Shown: positions 48,653 to 64,000 of the stretch, one piece after another
Layout of the letters: every line of letters starts with the position of its first letter
Numbering within the stretch: position 1 is the stretch's first letter
Source: Streptomyces sp. NBC_00271
GTDB taxonomy: Bacteria; Actinomycetota; Actinomycetes; Streptomycetales; Streptomycetaceae
Assembly (NCBI RefSeq): GCF_036178845.1
Contig: NZ_CP108070.1
Location: 10,726,001-10,790,000, forward strand
Direction of reading: 5' to 3'
Length of the DNA: 64,000 nucleotides
Made by a program: the position numbers and the translations under genes
The notes under the pieces: generated by a model
Databases searched by the model: none
Seen by the model: only the letters and a program-made list of their open reading frames with translations
Told to the model about the DNA's origin: nothing

Positions 48653-49846
48653 GTGAACGCCTCGCGCTACTACATACCCGCGCTGGCCCTGTGGGCCGGC
48701 CTCGGAGTGAAACTGCCGGATCTGATCCGAACCTGGCGCGACCCCCTGGTCCGCTCGGTCTGCTGGGTGATCTTCCTCGGCGGCGCCGGATTCCTCTTCG
48801 CCGCCCCGCCCAGCGTCGCCGCCGTGAACAGGGCGAGCGGCATCCCGAACCTCGCCGCTCCGCTGGACTACGTCATCGTCAGCGCCTACAGCGCCGCCTG
48901 CCTGCTGCTGATCCTTCACTGGCGCGGCGGGCCGGCCGACCAAGTACGCCGCCTCGCCCGACGCTGGCAGATCGGCTACAGCGTGCTGATCACCTTGATC
49001 ATCGTCCTCTTCGTGGCCGGGGACGCCCCCGCCGAGCGCCGTACGGACCTCGACACCTACTACGCCACCACGCCCTGGATCGGGCAGATGATCGCGCTGT
49101 ACCTGCTCGGTCACATCACCGCGGCGGTGGCGACCACGGCGCTGTGCTGGCGCTGGGCGCTGGAGGTGCGCGGATGGCTGCGGGCCGGGCTGTGGCTCCT
49201 GGTGGCCGGATGGCTGCTGAACCTGTCCTTCAGCACGCTGAAGCTGACCGCGGTGGCGGCGCGGTGGGCCGGCGCGGACTGGGACGTGCTGAGCACCAGC
49301 CTGGCGCCCGGCATGGCGAGCCTGGCCGCCACCGTCGCCACCGTCGGCTTCACGGTGCCGCTGTTCGGACCGCGGCTCGGCCTGCTCTGGCACACCGTGG
49401 TGACCTGGCGGCGACTCGGCCCGTTGTGGCACGAACTCAGCGGCGCCTCCCCCGGGAGCCCGCTGGCCGCTCCGATCCCCTGGTATTCGTCGTACGCCGT
49501 GCGGCTCACCCGGCGTGAGGCCGGCATTCAGGACGGGCTGAACCTCCTTCGCCCGCATCTCGACGACCGGATCCGGGCCCGGGCCCAGTCAGCGGCTCGG
49601 TCCGCGGGCCACGGCGACGAGGACGCCTCCCGCATCGGCCTCGCCGCGATGATCGCCGCCGCCGTTCGGGTCCACCCCGACGGCGCGCCCGTCGAAGCCG
49701 CCGTACTCGACCACTCCACGGGCCTCATGGCGCGCGCCACCTTGATGGGCGTGGCGCATGCGTTGCGTACGTCCCCCGTCGTCGCGGCGGCCCGCGCGGC
49801 CGCGGTGGCCGCAGCTGCCCCCGCCGACGAAAGAACCCCGTCATGA
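48653..49846 (+). CDS. MAB_1171c-family seven-helix membrane protein, copy 1
   Basis: 397 residues from GTG 48653. Seven hydrophobic helices in the first 230 residues: YIPALALWAGLGVKL, SVCWVIFLGGAGFLFAAPPS, DYVIVSAYSAACLLLIL, IGYSVLITLIIVLFVAGD, MIALYLLGHITAAVATTALC, LWLLVAGWLLNLSFSTL, MASLAATVATVGFTVPLFG. A conserved RRTDLDTYYATTPW loop precedes helix 5. The cytoplasmic C-terminus (about 160 residues) contains RLTRREAGIQDGLNLLRPHL. It resembles proteins annotated as MAB_1171c-type putative transporters; function is unknown. Next gene is a paralogue. Confidence 0.85.
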   Translation: MNASRYYIPALALWAGLGVKLPDLIRTWRDPLVRSVCWVIFLGGAGFLFAAPPSVAAVNRASGIPNLAAPLDYVIVSAYSAACLLLILHWRGGPADQVRRLARRWQIGYSVLITLIIVLFVAGDAPAERRTDLDTYYATTPWIGQMIALYLLGHITAAVATTALCWRWALEVRGWLRAGLWLLVAGWLLNLSFSTLKLTAVAARWAGADWDVLSTSLAPGMASLAATVATVGFTVPLFGPRLGLLWHTVVTWRRLGPLWHELSGASPGSPLAAPIPWYSSYAVRLTRREAGIQDGLNLLRPHLDDRIRARAQSAARSAGHGDEDASRIGLAAMIAAAVRVHPDGAPVEAAVLDHSTGLMARATLMGVAHALRTSPVVAAARAAAVAAAAPADERTPS

Positions 49847-49969
49847 GCCCGCACGGCGTGCCCCCGCGCCGGCCCGTCCCTCCACCGGACACGCCTCGGC
49901 GGGCCACGGCGCACGTTCCATGTCCGATCGACCGGTCCCACGTACATCCCCGGAAGGCAGGCAGGCCCA

Positions 49970-51175
49970 GTGGACAGCGGCATCGTCTTCTACATACCCG
50001 GCGTTCTTCTCCTGGTCGCCGCGGGACTGAAGCTGTCGGCGGGCACGGGCCTGTGGCGGGATTCCCTGGTCGCGCCGAGCAACGCGATCCTGCTGGTCGG
50101 CTCCGCCGTGTGTGTGCTGTCCGCCCCGCCCACGATCCGTTACGTCAATGACGCGACCGGCGTCGCCAACTTCAGCGCCCCGCTGGTGTACGCCGGCATG
50201 ACGGCGCTCAGCGCGAGCTACCTCGTCCTCATGATCCGGTGGAAGGGCGGCCCCCCTGAGGCGCAACAGCGCGCCGCCCGGCTCGTACTGGGCGTCTACG
50301 CACTGGTCGTCGCGGGCATCTGGGTCCTGTTCGGCCTGGCCGAGGTCCCCGTGGAACGGACCCAGGACCTGGACACGTACTACGCCAACACGCCCTGCAT
50401 GCGGGAAATGATCGTGCTGTACATGGTCGCGCACACGGCCGCCACCGTCGCTCTCGCCGTCATGAGCGTGAGCTGGCTGCGAGAGGTGCGCGGCGTGACC
50501 CGCGTCGGTCTGATCCTGCTCATCGTCGGCCTGACGTTCGACGCGGGCTACCAGATCGCCAAGTACACGGCCATGGCCGCCCGCTGGAACGGCGTGGACT
50601 GGGATTTCCTCTCCACCGACGTGTCCCCGCCGCTCGTCATGCTCGCCGGCGTCACCACCGCCGCCGGCTTCGCGGTACCCCGGGTCGGGCCGCCGGCGGT
50701 CGACAATCTGCGCGCGTGGAAACGCTACCGACTCCTGAAGCCCCTCTGGGCGGAGCTGCAGACGCTGCGCGCGCCGACCGACGGGATCATCCGCTGGTGG
50801 GATCCGCCGGTCGTGCGCCTGGCACGCCAGGAGATCGCCATCTGGGACGGCGTCCTGGCCTGCTCGCCCTATCTCGATGACCAGGTGCGCACGACCGCGT
50901 ACGCCGAGGCAGTCGCGTCACTCGCCGCCGATGGCACCTCCGGAGTCCGATCACCGCACCGGGCCACGGTGGTGGCCGAGGCGGCCATGCTGGCCGCGGC
51001 CCGTGTCCAGGTCCTCCACGACGGCCGCGCGGAGGTACCGGCGAGAGCGGGAACCCTGGAGTCCATTTCCACACCGCGACGGATGGTTCTGCTGTCGCGC
51101 GCGCTGTCCTCGTCCCCGATCGTCGCCCAAGCCCGACGGCAGGCCGCCGCCCGAACGGCCGCCCGCCGTGACTGA
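49970..51175 (+). CDS. MAB_1171c-family seven-helix membrane protein, copy 2
   Basis: 401 residues from GTG 49970, GGAAGGC just before. Same layout as copy 1, with identical local motifs: APPTIRYVNDATGVANFSAP, ERTQDLDTYYANTPCMREMI, RLARQEIAIWDGVLACSPYL. Overall identity looks moderate, so the duplication is old. Two members in one operon may form a heterodimer. Function unknown. The cytoplasmic tail of about 170 residues is Ala-rich and helical. Confidence 0.85.
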   Translation: MDSGIVFYIPGVLLLVAAGLKLSAGTGLWRDSLVAPSNAILLVGSAVCVLSAPPTIRYVNDATGVANFSAPLVYAGMTALSASYLVLMIRWKGGPPEAQQRAARLVLGVYALVVAGIWVLFGLAEVPVERTQDLDTYYANTPCMREMIVLYMVAHTAATVALAVMSVSWLREVRGVTRVGLILLIVGLTFDAGYQIAKYTAMAARWNGVDWDFLSTDVSPPLVMLAGVTTAAGFAVPRVGPPAVDNLRAWKRYRLLKPLWAELQTLRAPTDGIIRWWDPPVVRLARQEIAIWDGVLACSPYLDDQVRTTAYAEAVASLAADGTSGVRSPHRATVVAEAAMLAAARVQVLHDGRAEVPARAGTLESISTPRRMVLLSRALSSSPIVAQARRQAAARTAARRD

Positions 51176-51211
51176 GACTCCCGCTCCCCGCAACAGAAAA
51201 GAGTGCACCCT

Positions 51212-52609
51212 ATGTCGTCGTCTGCCAGAACTGCCTCCCGCCGTACCGCGGTGGTCATCGGAGGGGGTATGACGGGCATGCTCGCCGCGGCCGTGCTCGC
51301 CGACTTCGCAGACGTGCGGATCATCGAACGCGATGTGCTGCCCGACGGCCCACACCCCCGCAAGGGACTGCCGCAGGCCCGCCATGCCCATGTGTTGTGG
51401 TCCGGCGGCGTGAAAGCCCTCGATGACCTCCTGCCCGGCATCGTCGACCAACTCGTCGACCAAGGCGCCCACACACCGCGCATCATGACCGACCTGGTGT
51501 CCAAGGCCCCCTCGGGGCAGTGGTTCCGCAGATTCACCCACGGCCGCCACACCAGCCTCCTGTGCAGCCGTGACCTCCTCGACGCGGTGATCCGCACCAG
51601 GGTTCTGCGGGACCACCGCATCACCCTCCTCCAGCAGACCGAACTGCTCGCCCTGCTGGGCGACGGGGACCGGGTGACCGGCGTCCGTGTTCGCGCGGAT
51701 CAGGCCGAAACATCCCTCTCGGCCGACCTAGTGATCGACGCGAGCGGACGCGCCAGCCGCGCCCCGGTCTGGCTGCGGGAACTCGGACTTCCTCCGGTCC
51801 AGGAGCGCACGGTCGACGCCGGTATCGGTTACGCCAGCAGGATCTACCGCGCACCCGGCAGCGCCGCGGACGGCTTTCCCATCGTCAACGTCCAGGCCGA
51901 TCCCCGCCGGATCCCCGGCAGGGGCGGCATCATCGTCCCCATAGAGGGCGGCCGATGGCTCGTGACGCTCGCCGGATCCCGCGGCGGGCAGCCCAGCAGC
52001 GACAACGACGAGTTCATGCCCTTCGCCCTGAGCCTGCCGCACCCCGTCATCGGTGAACTGCTCGAGAACGCCACACCCGAGACCGACGTCATCACCACTC
52101 GTAGTACCGCCAACAAGCGGCGGTACTACGAGAGAGCCGCCCGCTGGCCCGACGGCTTCGCCGTGCTCGGCGACGCCGTCGCCGGCTACAACCCCGTCTA
52201 CGGCCATGGGCTGAGCGCCGCCGCGCAGAGCGTGATCGCCCTGCGCCACGTCCTGCGGCGACAGGACCTCGGCGCACCCGGTACCGCCCGGCGCGTCCAA
52301 AAGGCCGCGGCGCGGCCGGTCGAGAACGCCTGGAGCCTGGCCGTGGGGCAGGACGTGTTCTATCCGGACGCCAGCGACCAGCCGCCCACCCGGCTCGAAC
52401 GGACCCTCGCCGCCTTCGTCGACAAGGCCGTCGACGCCGGCTCGCGCAACCCCCACGCCCTGCGCATCCTCCTGGACGTGATGAGCATGGAAAAACCGCC
52501 CGCCCGACTGCTCATGCCCGACATGCTCGCGCTGGTCTACCTCGGCCGAAAGACGCCGCCCCTGGAAGGCCCGCCCCTGACGGAGCAGGAGCGCAAAGCC
52601 ACCTTGTGA
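51212..52609 (+). CDS. FAD-dependent oxidoreductase/monooxygenase-like
   Basis: 465 residues from ATG 51212 (GTG 51203 possible, AAAAGAG upstream). RTAVVIGGGMTGMLAAAVLA (FAD GxGxxG), IIERDVLPDGPHPRKGLPQA, LLCSRDLLDAVIRTRVLRDH, DLVIDASGRASRAPVWLREL and DGFAVLGDAVAGYNPVYGHG (second FAD motif, GD). It resembles actinobacterial FAD monooxygenases of the geranylgeranyl-reductase/halogenase side of the PHBH fold. It is the last gene of the 46989-52609 set; the other genes would make its substrate or membrane partner, which is inference. Confidence 0.88.
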   Translation: MSSSARTASRRTAVVIGGGMTGMLAAAVLADFADVRIIERDVLPDGPHPRKGLPQARHAHVLWSGGVKALDDLLPGIVDQLVDQGAHTPRIMTDLVSKAPSGQWFRRFTHGRHTSLLCSRDLLDAVIRTRVLRDHRITLLQQTELLALLGDGDRVTGVRVRADQAETSLSADLVIDASGRASRAPVWLRELGLPPVQERTVDAGIGYASRIYRAPGSAADGFPIVNVQADPRRIPGRGGIIVPIEGGRWLVTLAGSRGGQPSSDNDEFMPFALSLPHPVIGELLENATPETDVITTRSTANKRRYYERAARWPDGFAVLGDAVAGYNPVYGHGLSAAAQSVIALRHVLRRQDLGAPGTARRVQKAAARPVENAWSLAVGQDVFYPDASDQPPTRLERTLAAFVDKAVDAGSRNPHALRILLDVMSMEKPPARLLMPDMLALVYLGRKTPPLEGPPLTEQERKATL

Positions 52610-52668
52610 CGTGTCAGCCGCTTCCTGCGCGGGTGTGCCCGCGCAGCGACGACCGGCTCAAGGCGCCG

Positions 52669-53775
52669 TCAGGAGCCGGCGGCGAGCCATGGCATCGGGT
52701 CGGTGTACGTGCCGTCGACGAGTACCTCGAAGTGGAGGTGTGGGCCGGTCGACAGGCCGGTCGAGCCGACGAAACCGATGACCGTTCCGGCGTCGACGCT
52801 CTGGCCCGAGGTGACCTGAAGGGCCGACAGATGGTTGTACGTCGTCTCCACCCGTTTCCCGCCGATGGTGCCGTGATCGATCACGATGCGGTTGCCGTAG
52901 GCCTTGGTCATCGCCGCGAACACGACCTGTCCCTGCCGTGCGGCGGATATCGGGGCCCCCTGGGGCGCCGCGAAGTCGACGCCGGTGTGCAGCTTGGTCA
53001 CACCGGTGAGCGGGTGCTGGCGCGTGCCGAAGGGTGAGGTGACCACGAGAGAGGTGAGCGGCGGAGCCAGCACCGCGCTCGCCGTCCCGCTGCCGGAACT
53101 CCCGCTCTCCACCCGGTCGTACGTCTTGTAGCGTGGGAACAGCGCCTTGACCTCGGTGACGTAGGTCCGTGCCTGCGTGGGGACGTGCCCCGCCCGGGTC
53201 ACCGCGTCCGTGCCCACCGTGTAGGCGGCGAGGGTGAGGTCGAGGAGCTGTCCGGTGACCGTTCCATGGTTTTTGAGACGGGTGGCCTTCTCGGCGAGAG
53301 CGCAGTCCTCGCGGGCGAGCGCCACGATGGCGTCCACCGGGTCGCGGGGCGAGGACCGTTTGTTGCCGTCCTCGTCCTTGCCCCAGGTCCGCCACTGCGC
53401 GTCGGTGAACCCGGCGATCCCCGTCTCACCCGAGAGCGTGGCGAAGTCGGTGTCCCAGCTGGAACGTTGTTCGATCTGGGCCGCGAGGACGGACGGCTTC
53501 AGGACCGTGCACGTCTTGGCCGCCGCACGCAGCCACGGGACGTAGGCATCCTCGACGTGCTCGGCGACCGCGCCGTCCGCGACCACCGCGCTGTTCGTAC
53601 TCGGGTCCGGCGACAGAAGAGTGGTCAACCGACCCGTCGCCGTCATGAACACAGCGAACCCCACCACGGCGGTCAGCCCCGGCAGGACCAGCAGCGTGAA
53701 CGGTCCGGGGCGGCGTCTGCGCCGGGTGCGCGCAGCCCCGGGCTCGGGTGGCGACTCGGGGGTCCTGATACTCAC
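52669..53775 (-). CDS. M23 peptidase with degenerate lysozyme-like domain
   Basis: 368 residues, one N-terminal membrane helix (about 24-48, GPFTLLVLPGLTAVVGFAVF). The middle (about 75-210) looks like an SLT-type transglycosylase (AAQIEQRSSWDTDFATLSGE, WGKDEDGNKRSSPRDPVDAI, LTLAAYTVGTDAVTRAGHVP), but the catalytic Glu of the AAQIEQES motif is Arg here, so it should be inactive. The C-terminal M23 LytM domain is intact: SPFGTRQHPLTGVTKLHTGV, DFAAPQG, GPHLHFEVLVDG (HxxxD and HxH zinc ligands). It would cut peptidoglycan cross-links outside the membrane. Confidence 0.9.
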   Translation of the reverse strand: MSIRTPESPPEPGAARTRRRRRPGPFTLLVLPGLTAVVGFAVFMTATGRLTTLLSPDPSTNSAVVADGAVAEHVEDAYVPWLRAAAKTCTVLKPSVLAAQIEQRSSWDTDFATLSGETGIAGFTDAQWRTWGKDEDGNKRSSPRDPVDAIVALAREDCALAEKATRLKNHGTVTGQLLDLTLAAYTVGTDAVTRAGHVPTQARTYVTEVKALFPRYKTYDRVESGSSGSGTASAVLAPPLTSLVVTSPFGTRQHPLTGVTKLHTGVDFAAPQGAPISAARQGQVVFAAMTKAYGNRIVIDHGTIGGKRVETTYNHLSALQVTSGQSVDAGTVIGFVGSTGLSTGPHLHFEVLVDGTYTDPMPWLAAGS

Positions 53776-53879
53776 CAGGGGACGCTAGCGTTTCGTCCGC
53801 CGGACTTCAGGAGGACCAGAGGCAAGGTCACGTGCCCGTTCGGGCACACCGCGGCGGGCGACGAAGCCCGTCGCGGCGC

Positions 53880-61895
<8,016 letters not shown>

Positions 61896-62043
61896 TTCCC
61901 ACCCCTACGACTTCGACCGCAGACCACTCGCCGTAACCGTACGTCAGCCGAACCCCCGTTCAGCAGCGCTGCGACCCGGCGGCGCGTCGGCCGCCGCTCC
62001 ACACCGTCCCGCCTCCGACATTCGGAAGGCGGGGCCTTCTTGT
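61896..62043. other. Gap upstream of the PKS gene
   Basis: 148 bases that must hold the PKS promoter; the sequence AACCGTACGTCAGCCGAAC has no clear -35/-10. It also contains the hairpin at 62009-62032. Confidence 0.35.
62009..62032. terminator. Hairpin between PKS and deacylase genes
   Basis: CCGCCTCCGA (62009-62018) pairs with TCGGAAGGCGG (62022-62032), one bulged base. It follows the stop of the deacylase gene (62044, minus strand) by 11 bases, so it is placed to end that transcript. An alternative shorter hairpin GAAGGC-ggg-GCCTTC overlaps it. Confidence 0.5.
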
Positions 62044-62541
62044 TCAGTCCGAGCCCGGACCGGCGATGCGCTCGACACGCGGCTCGGCGAGCCTGGCGTA
62101 GTCCGCCCCGGACATGGCCAGTGAACGATCAAGGCGGGCGGCGTTGAAGTAGAGGCACGGCCGCGCGACGACGTCCGGATCGGCGACGAGTTCGAGTGCG
62201 GGGTCGAAGCTGAAGGGCAGAACGGTGCCGGGGACGGCCTGGGCCAGTCGCTCCGCCGTGGCCGCGTCGCAGAATCCGACGTAGCGGGCCGAGAACAGCG
62301 TGCGGATGGCGGCGAGGTCCACACGCCGGTCCCCGGGGACGACCGCGAGCACGTGGCGAGTGACCCGCCGGTCGATCTTGACCATCAGGACGAGGCACTT
62401 CGCGGCCTCGGACACCGGGTGCCCGCGCAGTGCGCTGACCGTCTCGGTGGTGCCTTCCGGTTCGTGGTCGATGAGTTCGTACGCGGTCGCGGTGCTGTCG
62501 AGCAGGCTGATCAGACGCTCGTAGGTGCCGTTGTCCGGCAA
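62044..62541 (-). CDS. YbaK/ProX-type aminoacyl-tRNA deacylase
   Basis: 165 residues from TTG 62541, with GAGGAG 7 bases upstream; ATG is absent in frame nearby. TYERLISLLDSTATAYELID, HEPEGTTETVSALRG, AAKCLVLMVKIDRRVTRHVL, AVVPGDRRVDLAAIRTLFSA and GTVLPFSFDPALELVADPDV match the YbaK fold with its Lys (AKCLV) in place. It hydrolyses mischarged tRNA or related thioesters or esters. Overlaps the EamA gene by 31 bases, so translation is probably coupled. Confidence 0.88.
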   Translation of the reverse strand: MPDNGTYERLISLLDSTATAYELIDHEPEGTTETVSALRGHPVSEAAKCLVLMVKIDRRVTRHVLAVVPGDRRVDLAAIRTLFSARYVGFCDAATAERLAQAVPGTVLPFSFDPALELVADPDVVARPCLYFNAARLDRSLAMSGADYARLAEPRVERIAGPGSD

Positions 62542-63452
62542 GGGGACTCCTCGATAGGGGTGGTGCGGTGGGTGCGTTCGATGTGCTGTCCCCAGTACGT
62601 TCCGGTGACCATCAGCGCAGCGCCGAGGGCGGCGAGGACGGTGAACCCTTCGCCGCCGAGGCAGACGCCGACCACGACCGCCCAGACCGGTTCGGTGCCC
62701 AGCAGCAGACTGGCCCGGCTGGCAGAGCTCTTCTGCACCGCCCAGGTCTGGGCGAGGAAGGCGAACACGCTGCAGAACAGGGCGAGATACACGAGCTGGC
62801 CCCAGACCGCGGCATCGACCCGAGTCAGCGTCGGCAGGGCGCTCGCGGCGGGCACGACGAACAGCGCCGAGCCGACACCCGTCTGGACGGCCGTGAGCTG
62901 CAACGGCCGCACGACGCGGCCCTTCGTCAGCCGCCCCACGAGCGCGACATGCGCCGCGCGCACCACCGCGGCGGCGAGCATCAGCAGGTCGCCGATCCCG
63001 GGAGTGTGGAAGCCGCTGCCGGACATGAGCAGGGCGACGGCCACCAGACACACACCTGTGGCGGCGAAGAAGCGCGGAGGCAGCCGTCCGTTGTCCGTCG
63101 TGCGGTCCAGCAGCGGGGTGAGCACGATGGTGAGGCTGATGATCAGTCCGGCGTTGGCCGCGCTGGTGTGCGCGACACCGTACGTCTCCAGAACCAGGAC
63201 AGCGGCCTGAGTGATGCCCAGCACAGTCCCGAGACGTACTTCGTCCCGCGTACAGCGCTCCTTCCGGCGGCGGGCGGCGACGAGGGCGAAGCAGGCGATC
63301 GCGGAGATCGCGTATCGCGCGAACAGCACCACCAGGACCGGCAGGGCATGGGTGGCCGTCTTCGCGGCCAGGTAGCTGGAGCCCCAGACGATGGCGACAA
63401 GGAGAAGCACTGCGTCAGTGCGGCGGGTGTGGAACACGCCCCTACGCTGCAC
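62511..63452 (-). CDS. EamA-family (DMT) transporter
   Basis: 313 residues from GTG 63452. About ten hydrophobic helices in two EamA repeats: AVLLLVAIVWGSSYLAAKTA, PVLVVLFARYAISAIACFAL, HTSAANAGLIISLTIVLTPL, GDLLMLAAAVVRAAHVALVG, QLVYLALFCSVFAFLAQTWA, RASLLLGTEPVWAVVVGVCL. Family members export amino acids or metabolites. It is divergent from the LysR gene with an operator in between, the usual LysR-exporter pair. First in the operon with the deacylase. Confidence 0.92.
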   Translation of the reverse strand: MQRRGVFHTRRTDAVLLLVAIVWGSSYLAAKTATHALPVLVVLFARYAISAIACFALVAARRRKERCTRDEVRLGTVLGITQAAVLVLETYGVAHTSAANAGLIISLTIVLTPLLDRTTDNGRLPPRFFAATGVCLVAVALLMSGSGFHTPGIGDLLMLAAAVVRAAHVALVGRLTKGRVVRPLQLTAVQTGVGSALFVVPAASALPTLTRVDAAVWGQLVYLALFCSVFAFLAQTWAVQKSSASRASLLLGTEPVWAVVVGVCLGGEGFTVLAALGAALMVTGTYWGQHIERTHRTTPIEESPCRTTAPTSV

Positions 63453-63462
63453 TGCTTCCACC

Positions 63463-63499
63463 CTGAAGCCAAGAACGATGTTCTTCAGCGAACCTGAAG
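63463..63499. promoter_or_regulatory. LysR-type operator between EamA and LysR genes
   Basis: CTTCAG-cgaac-CTGAAG (63483-63499) contains TCAGCGAACCTGA, the T-N11-A motif of LysR sites. Just left, AAGAAC-gat-GTTCTT (63471-63485) is a second palindrome, and CTGAAG recurs at 63463-63468. Together they fill the 66-base divergent gap. Confidence 0.7.
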
Positions 63500-63518
63500 C
63501 ATCACTACACTGAGCAGG

Positions 63519-64000
63519 TTGAATGAGCGGCAGTTGCAGATCTTGCGGGAGCTCGGCGAGTCGGGAAGCGTCACCGCCACCGCCGAGGCGCTTTTGATGA
63601 CGCCCTCGGCCATCTCCCAGCAGTTGCGGCTGCTGCAACGCTCGATCCCGGTCCCTCTCACCGAACGTGACGGCCGACGGCTGGTGCTCACCGATGCCGG
63701 GCAAGCCCTGGCCCGTGCCGCGATCGAGGTGGAGACCGCGATGGCCACGGCACGGCACGCGATCGACGAGTTCGTCGACCAGGCGGATGCGGGCGTGTCG
63801 GTGGCGGCCTTCCACAGCGCGGCCTCCGCGTTCTTCCCGCTCCTGCTGCTCGGCCAGGCAGGACCTGGACGCCCGCGGCTCTCGCTCGCCGACGAGGACG
63901 TCGCGCAGGACCACTTCCCCGGACTGACCCGGGACTACGACCTCGTACTCGCCCACCGTCTCGACCAAGCGCCGCCGTGGCCGGCCACGGTCACCGCCGA
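63519..64000 (+). CDS. LysR-family regulator, 3' end cut by window edge
   Basis: Starts at TTG 63519 and is open to the end (160 codons seen of about 290). HTH: NERQLQILRELGESGSVTAT, AEALLMTPSAISQQLRLLQR, followed by RSIPVPLTERDGRRLVLTDA, GQALARAA. The ligand domain starts as VSVAAFHSAASAFFPLLLLG. It is divergent from the EamA exporter, which it most likely activates when its substrate accumulates. Confidence 0.9.
   Translation, partial: MNERQLQILRELGESGSVTATAEALLMTPSAISQQLRLLQRSIPVPLTERDGRRLVLTDAGQALARAAIEVETAMATARHAIDEFVDQADAGVSVAAFHSAASAFFPLLLLGQAGPGRPRLSLADEDVAQDHFPGLTRDYDLVLAHRLDQAPPWPATVTA

Noticed and set aside
48280..49518. 412-codon plus-strand frame within the protease and membrane genes
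   Set aside because: Wrong-frame shadow of genes with clear HExxH and helix patterns.

Overview
The window is high-GC DNA, almost certainly from a Streptomyces chromosome or a close relative. The evidence is the codon use (third positions nearly all G or C, many GTG and some TTG starts), the Streptomyces-type small protein families (DUF6381, DUF6296, DUF4177, DUF4032), a TIGR03086-type metal-binding protein, paired SpoIIE/PP2C phosphatases and a modular type I PKS. No rRNA, tRNA or CRISPR array was seen. Both ends cut genes: an IS110 transposase on the left and a LysR regulator on the right.

Layout. 1-1.7 kb: IS110 transposase, then isochorismatase and IS66 scraps. 1.7-5.1 kb: TetR regulator divergent from a redox set (two SDRs, an F420-reductase-like NAD(P) protein, a SnoaL-like protein), with a strong inverted-repeat operator between. 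5.8-9.0 kb: TetR divergent from an MMPL exporter. 9.2-10.5 kb: TIGR03086 protein divergent from a TetR. 10.6-13.3 kb: a stretch of broken genes (SDR piece, tyrosine recombinase with internal deletion, truncated ECF sigma factor, a UdgX uracil-DNA glycosylase split by an inversion, plasmid-stabilisation and BrkB N-termini). 13.4-16.5 kb: membrane PP2C phosphatase, broken PRC-barrel gene, DUF6381 gene, IS630 remnant. 16.6-20.6 kb: TetR, three similar operator-like sites, two tandem near-duplicate SDRs without the YxxxK motif, DoxX, HxlR. 20.6-23.1 kb: nested IS630/IS5 remnants, a secreted AOC-barrel protein and a VOC protein.

23.2-46.7 kb is mostly intact, core-like sequence: VOC; a translationally coupled operon of REC-thioredoxin-reductase-like fusion, cNMP-domain histidine kinase and UBP zinc finger; DUF4032; amidohydrolase; PPOX; N-formylglutamate amidohydrolase; a cNMP-domain protein; a 901-aa SpoIIE phosphatase with PAS, GAF and HATPase; MerR-TipAS plus a macrolide-type glycosyltransferase; MFS divergent from an ArsR-like regulator; a Moco-sulfurase-like PLP enzyme; an ABCG-like half transporter; and an acyltransferase-toroid fusion.

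47.0-52.6 kb holds a coherent, poorly understood set: HTH regulator with a Gln/Ser repeat linker, ImmA/IrrE-like metalloprotease, two paralogous seven-helix MAB_1171c-type membrane proteins and an FAD oxidoreductase. 52.7-53.8 kb encodes an M23 peptidase with a degenerate lysozyme-like half. 53.9-61.9 kb is one 2671-aa megasynthase (CoA-ligase-like loading, ACP, KS, AT, DH, KR, ACP, TE), apparently a self-contained single-module assembly line. The right end carries a YbaK-type deacylase, an EamA exporter and a divergent LysR regulator with a clear palindromic operator.

The best candidates for an undescribed system are the 47-52.6 kb protease/membrane/FAD cluster, the redox two-component operon at 23.7-27.2 kb and the stand-alone PKS.
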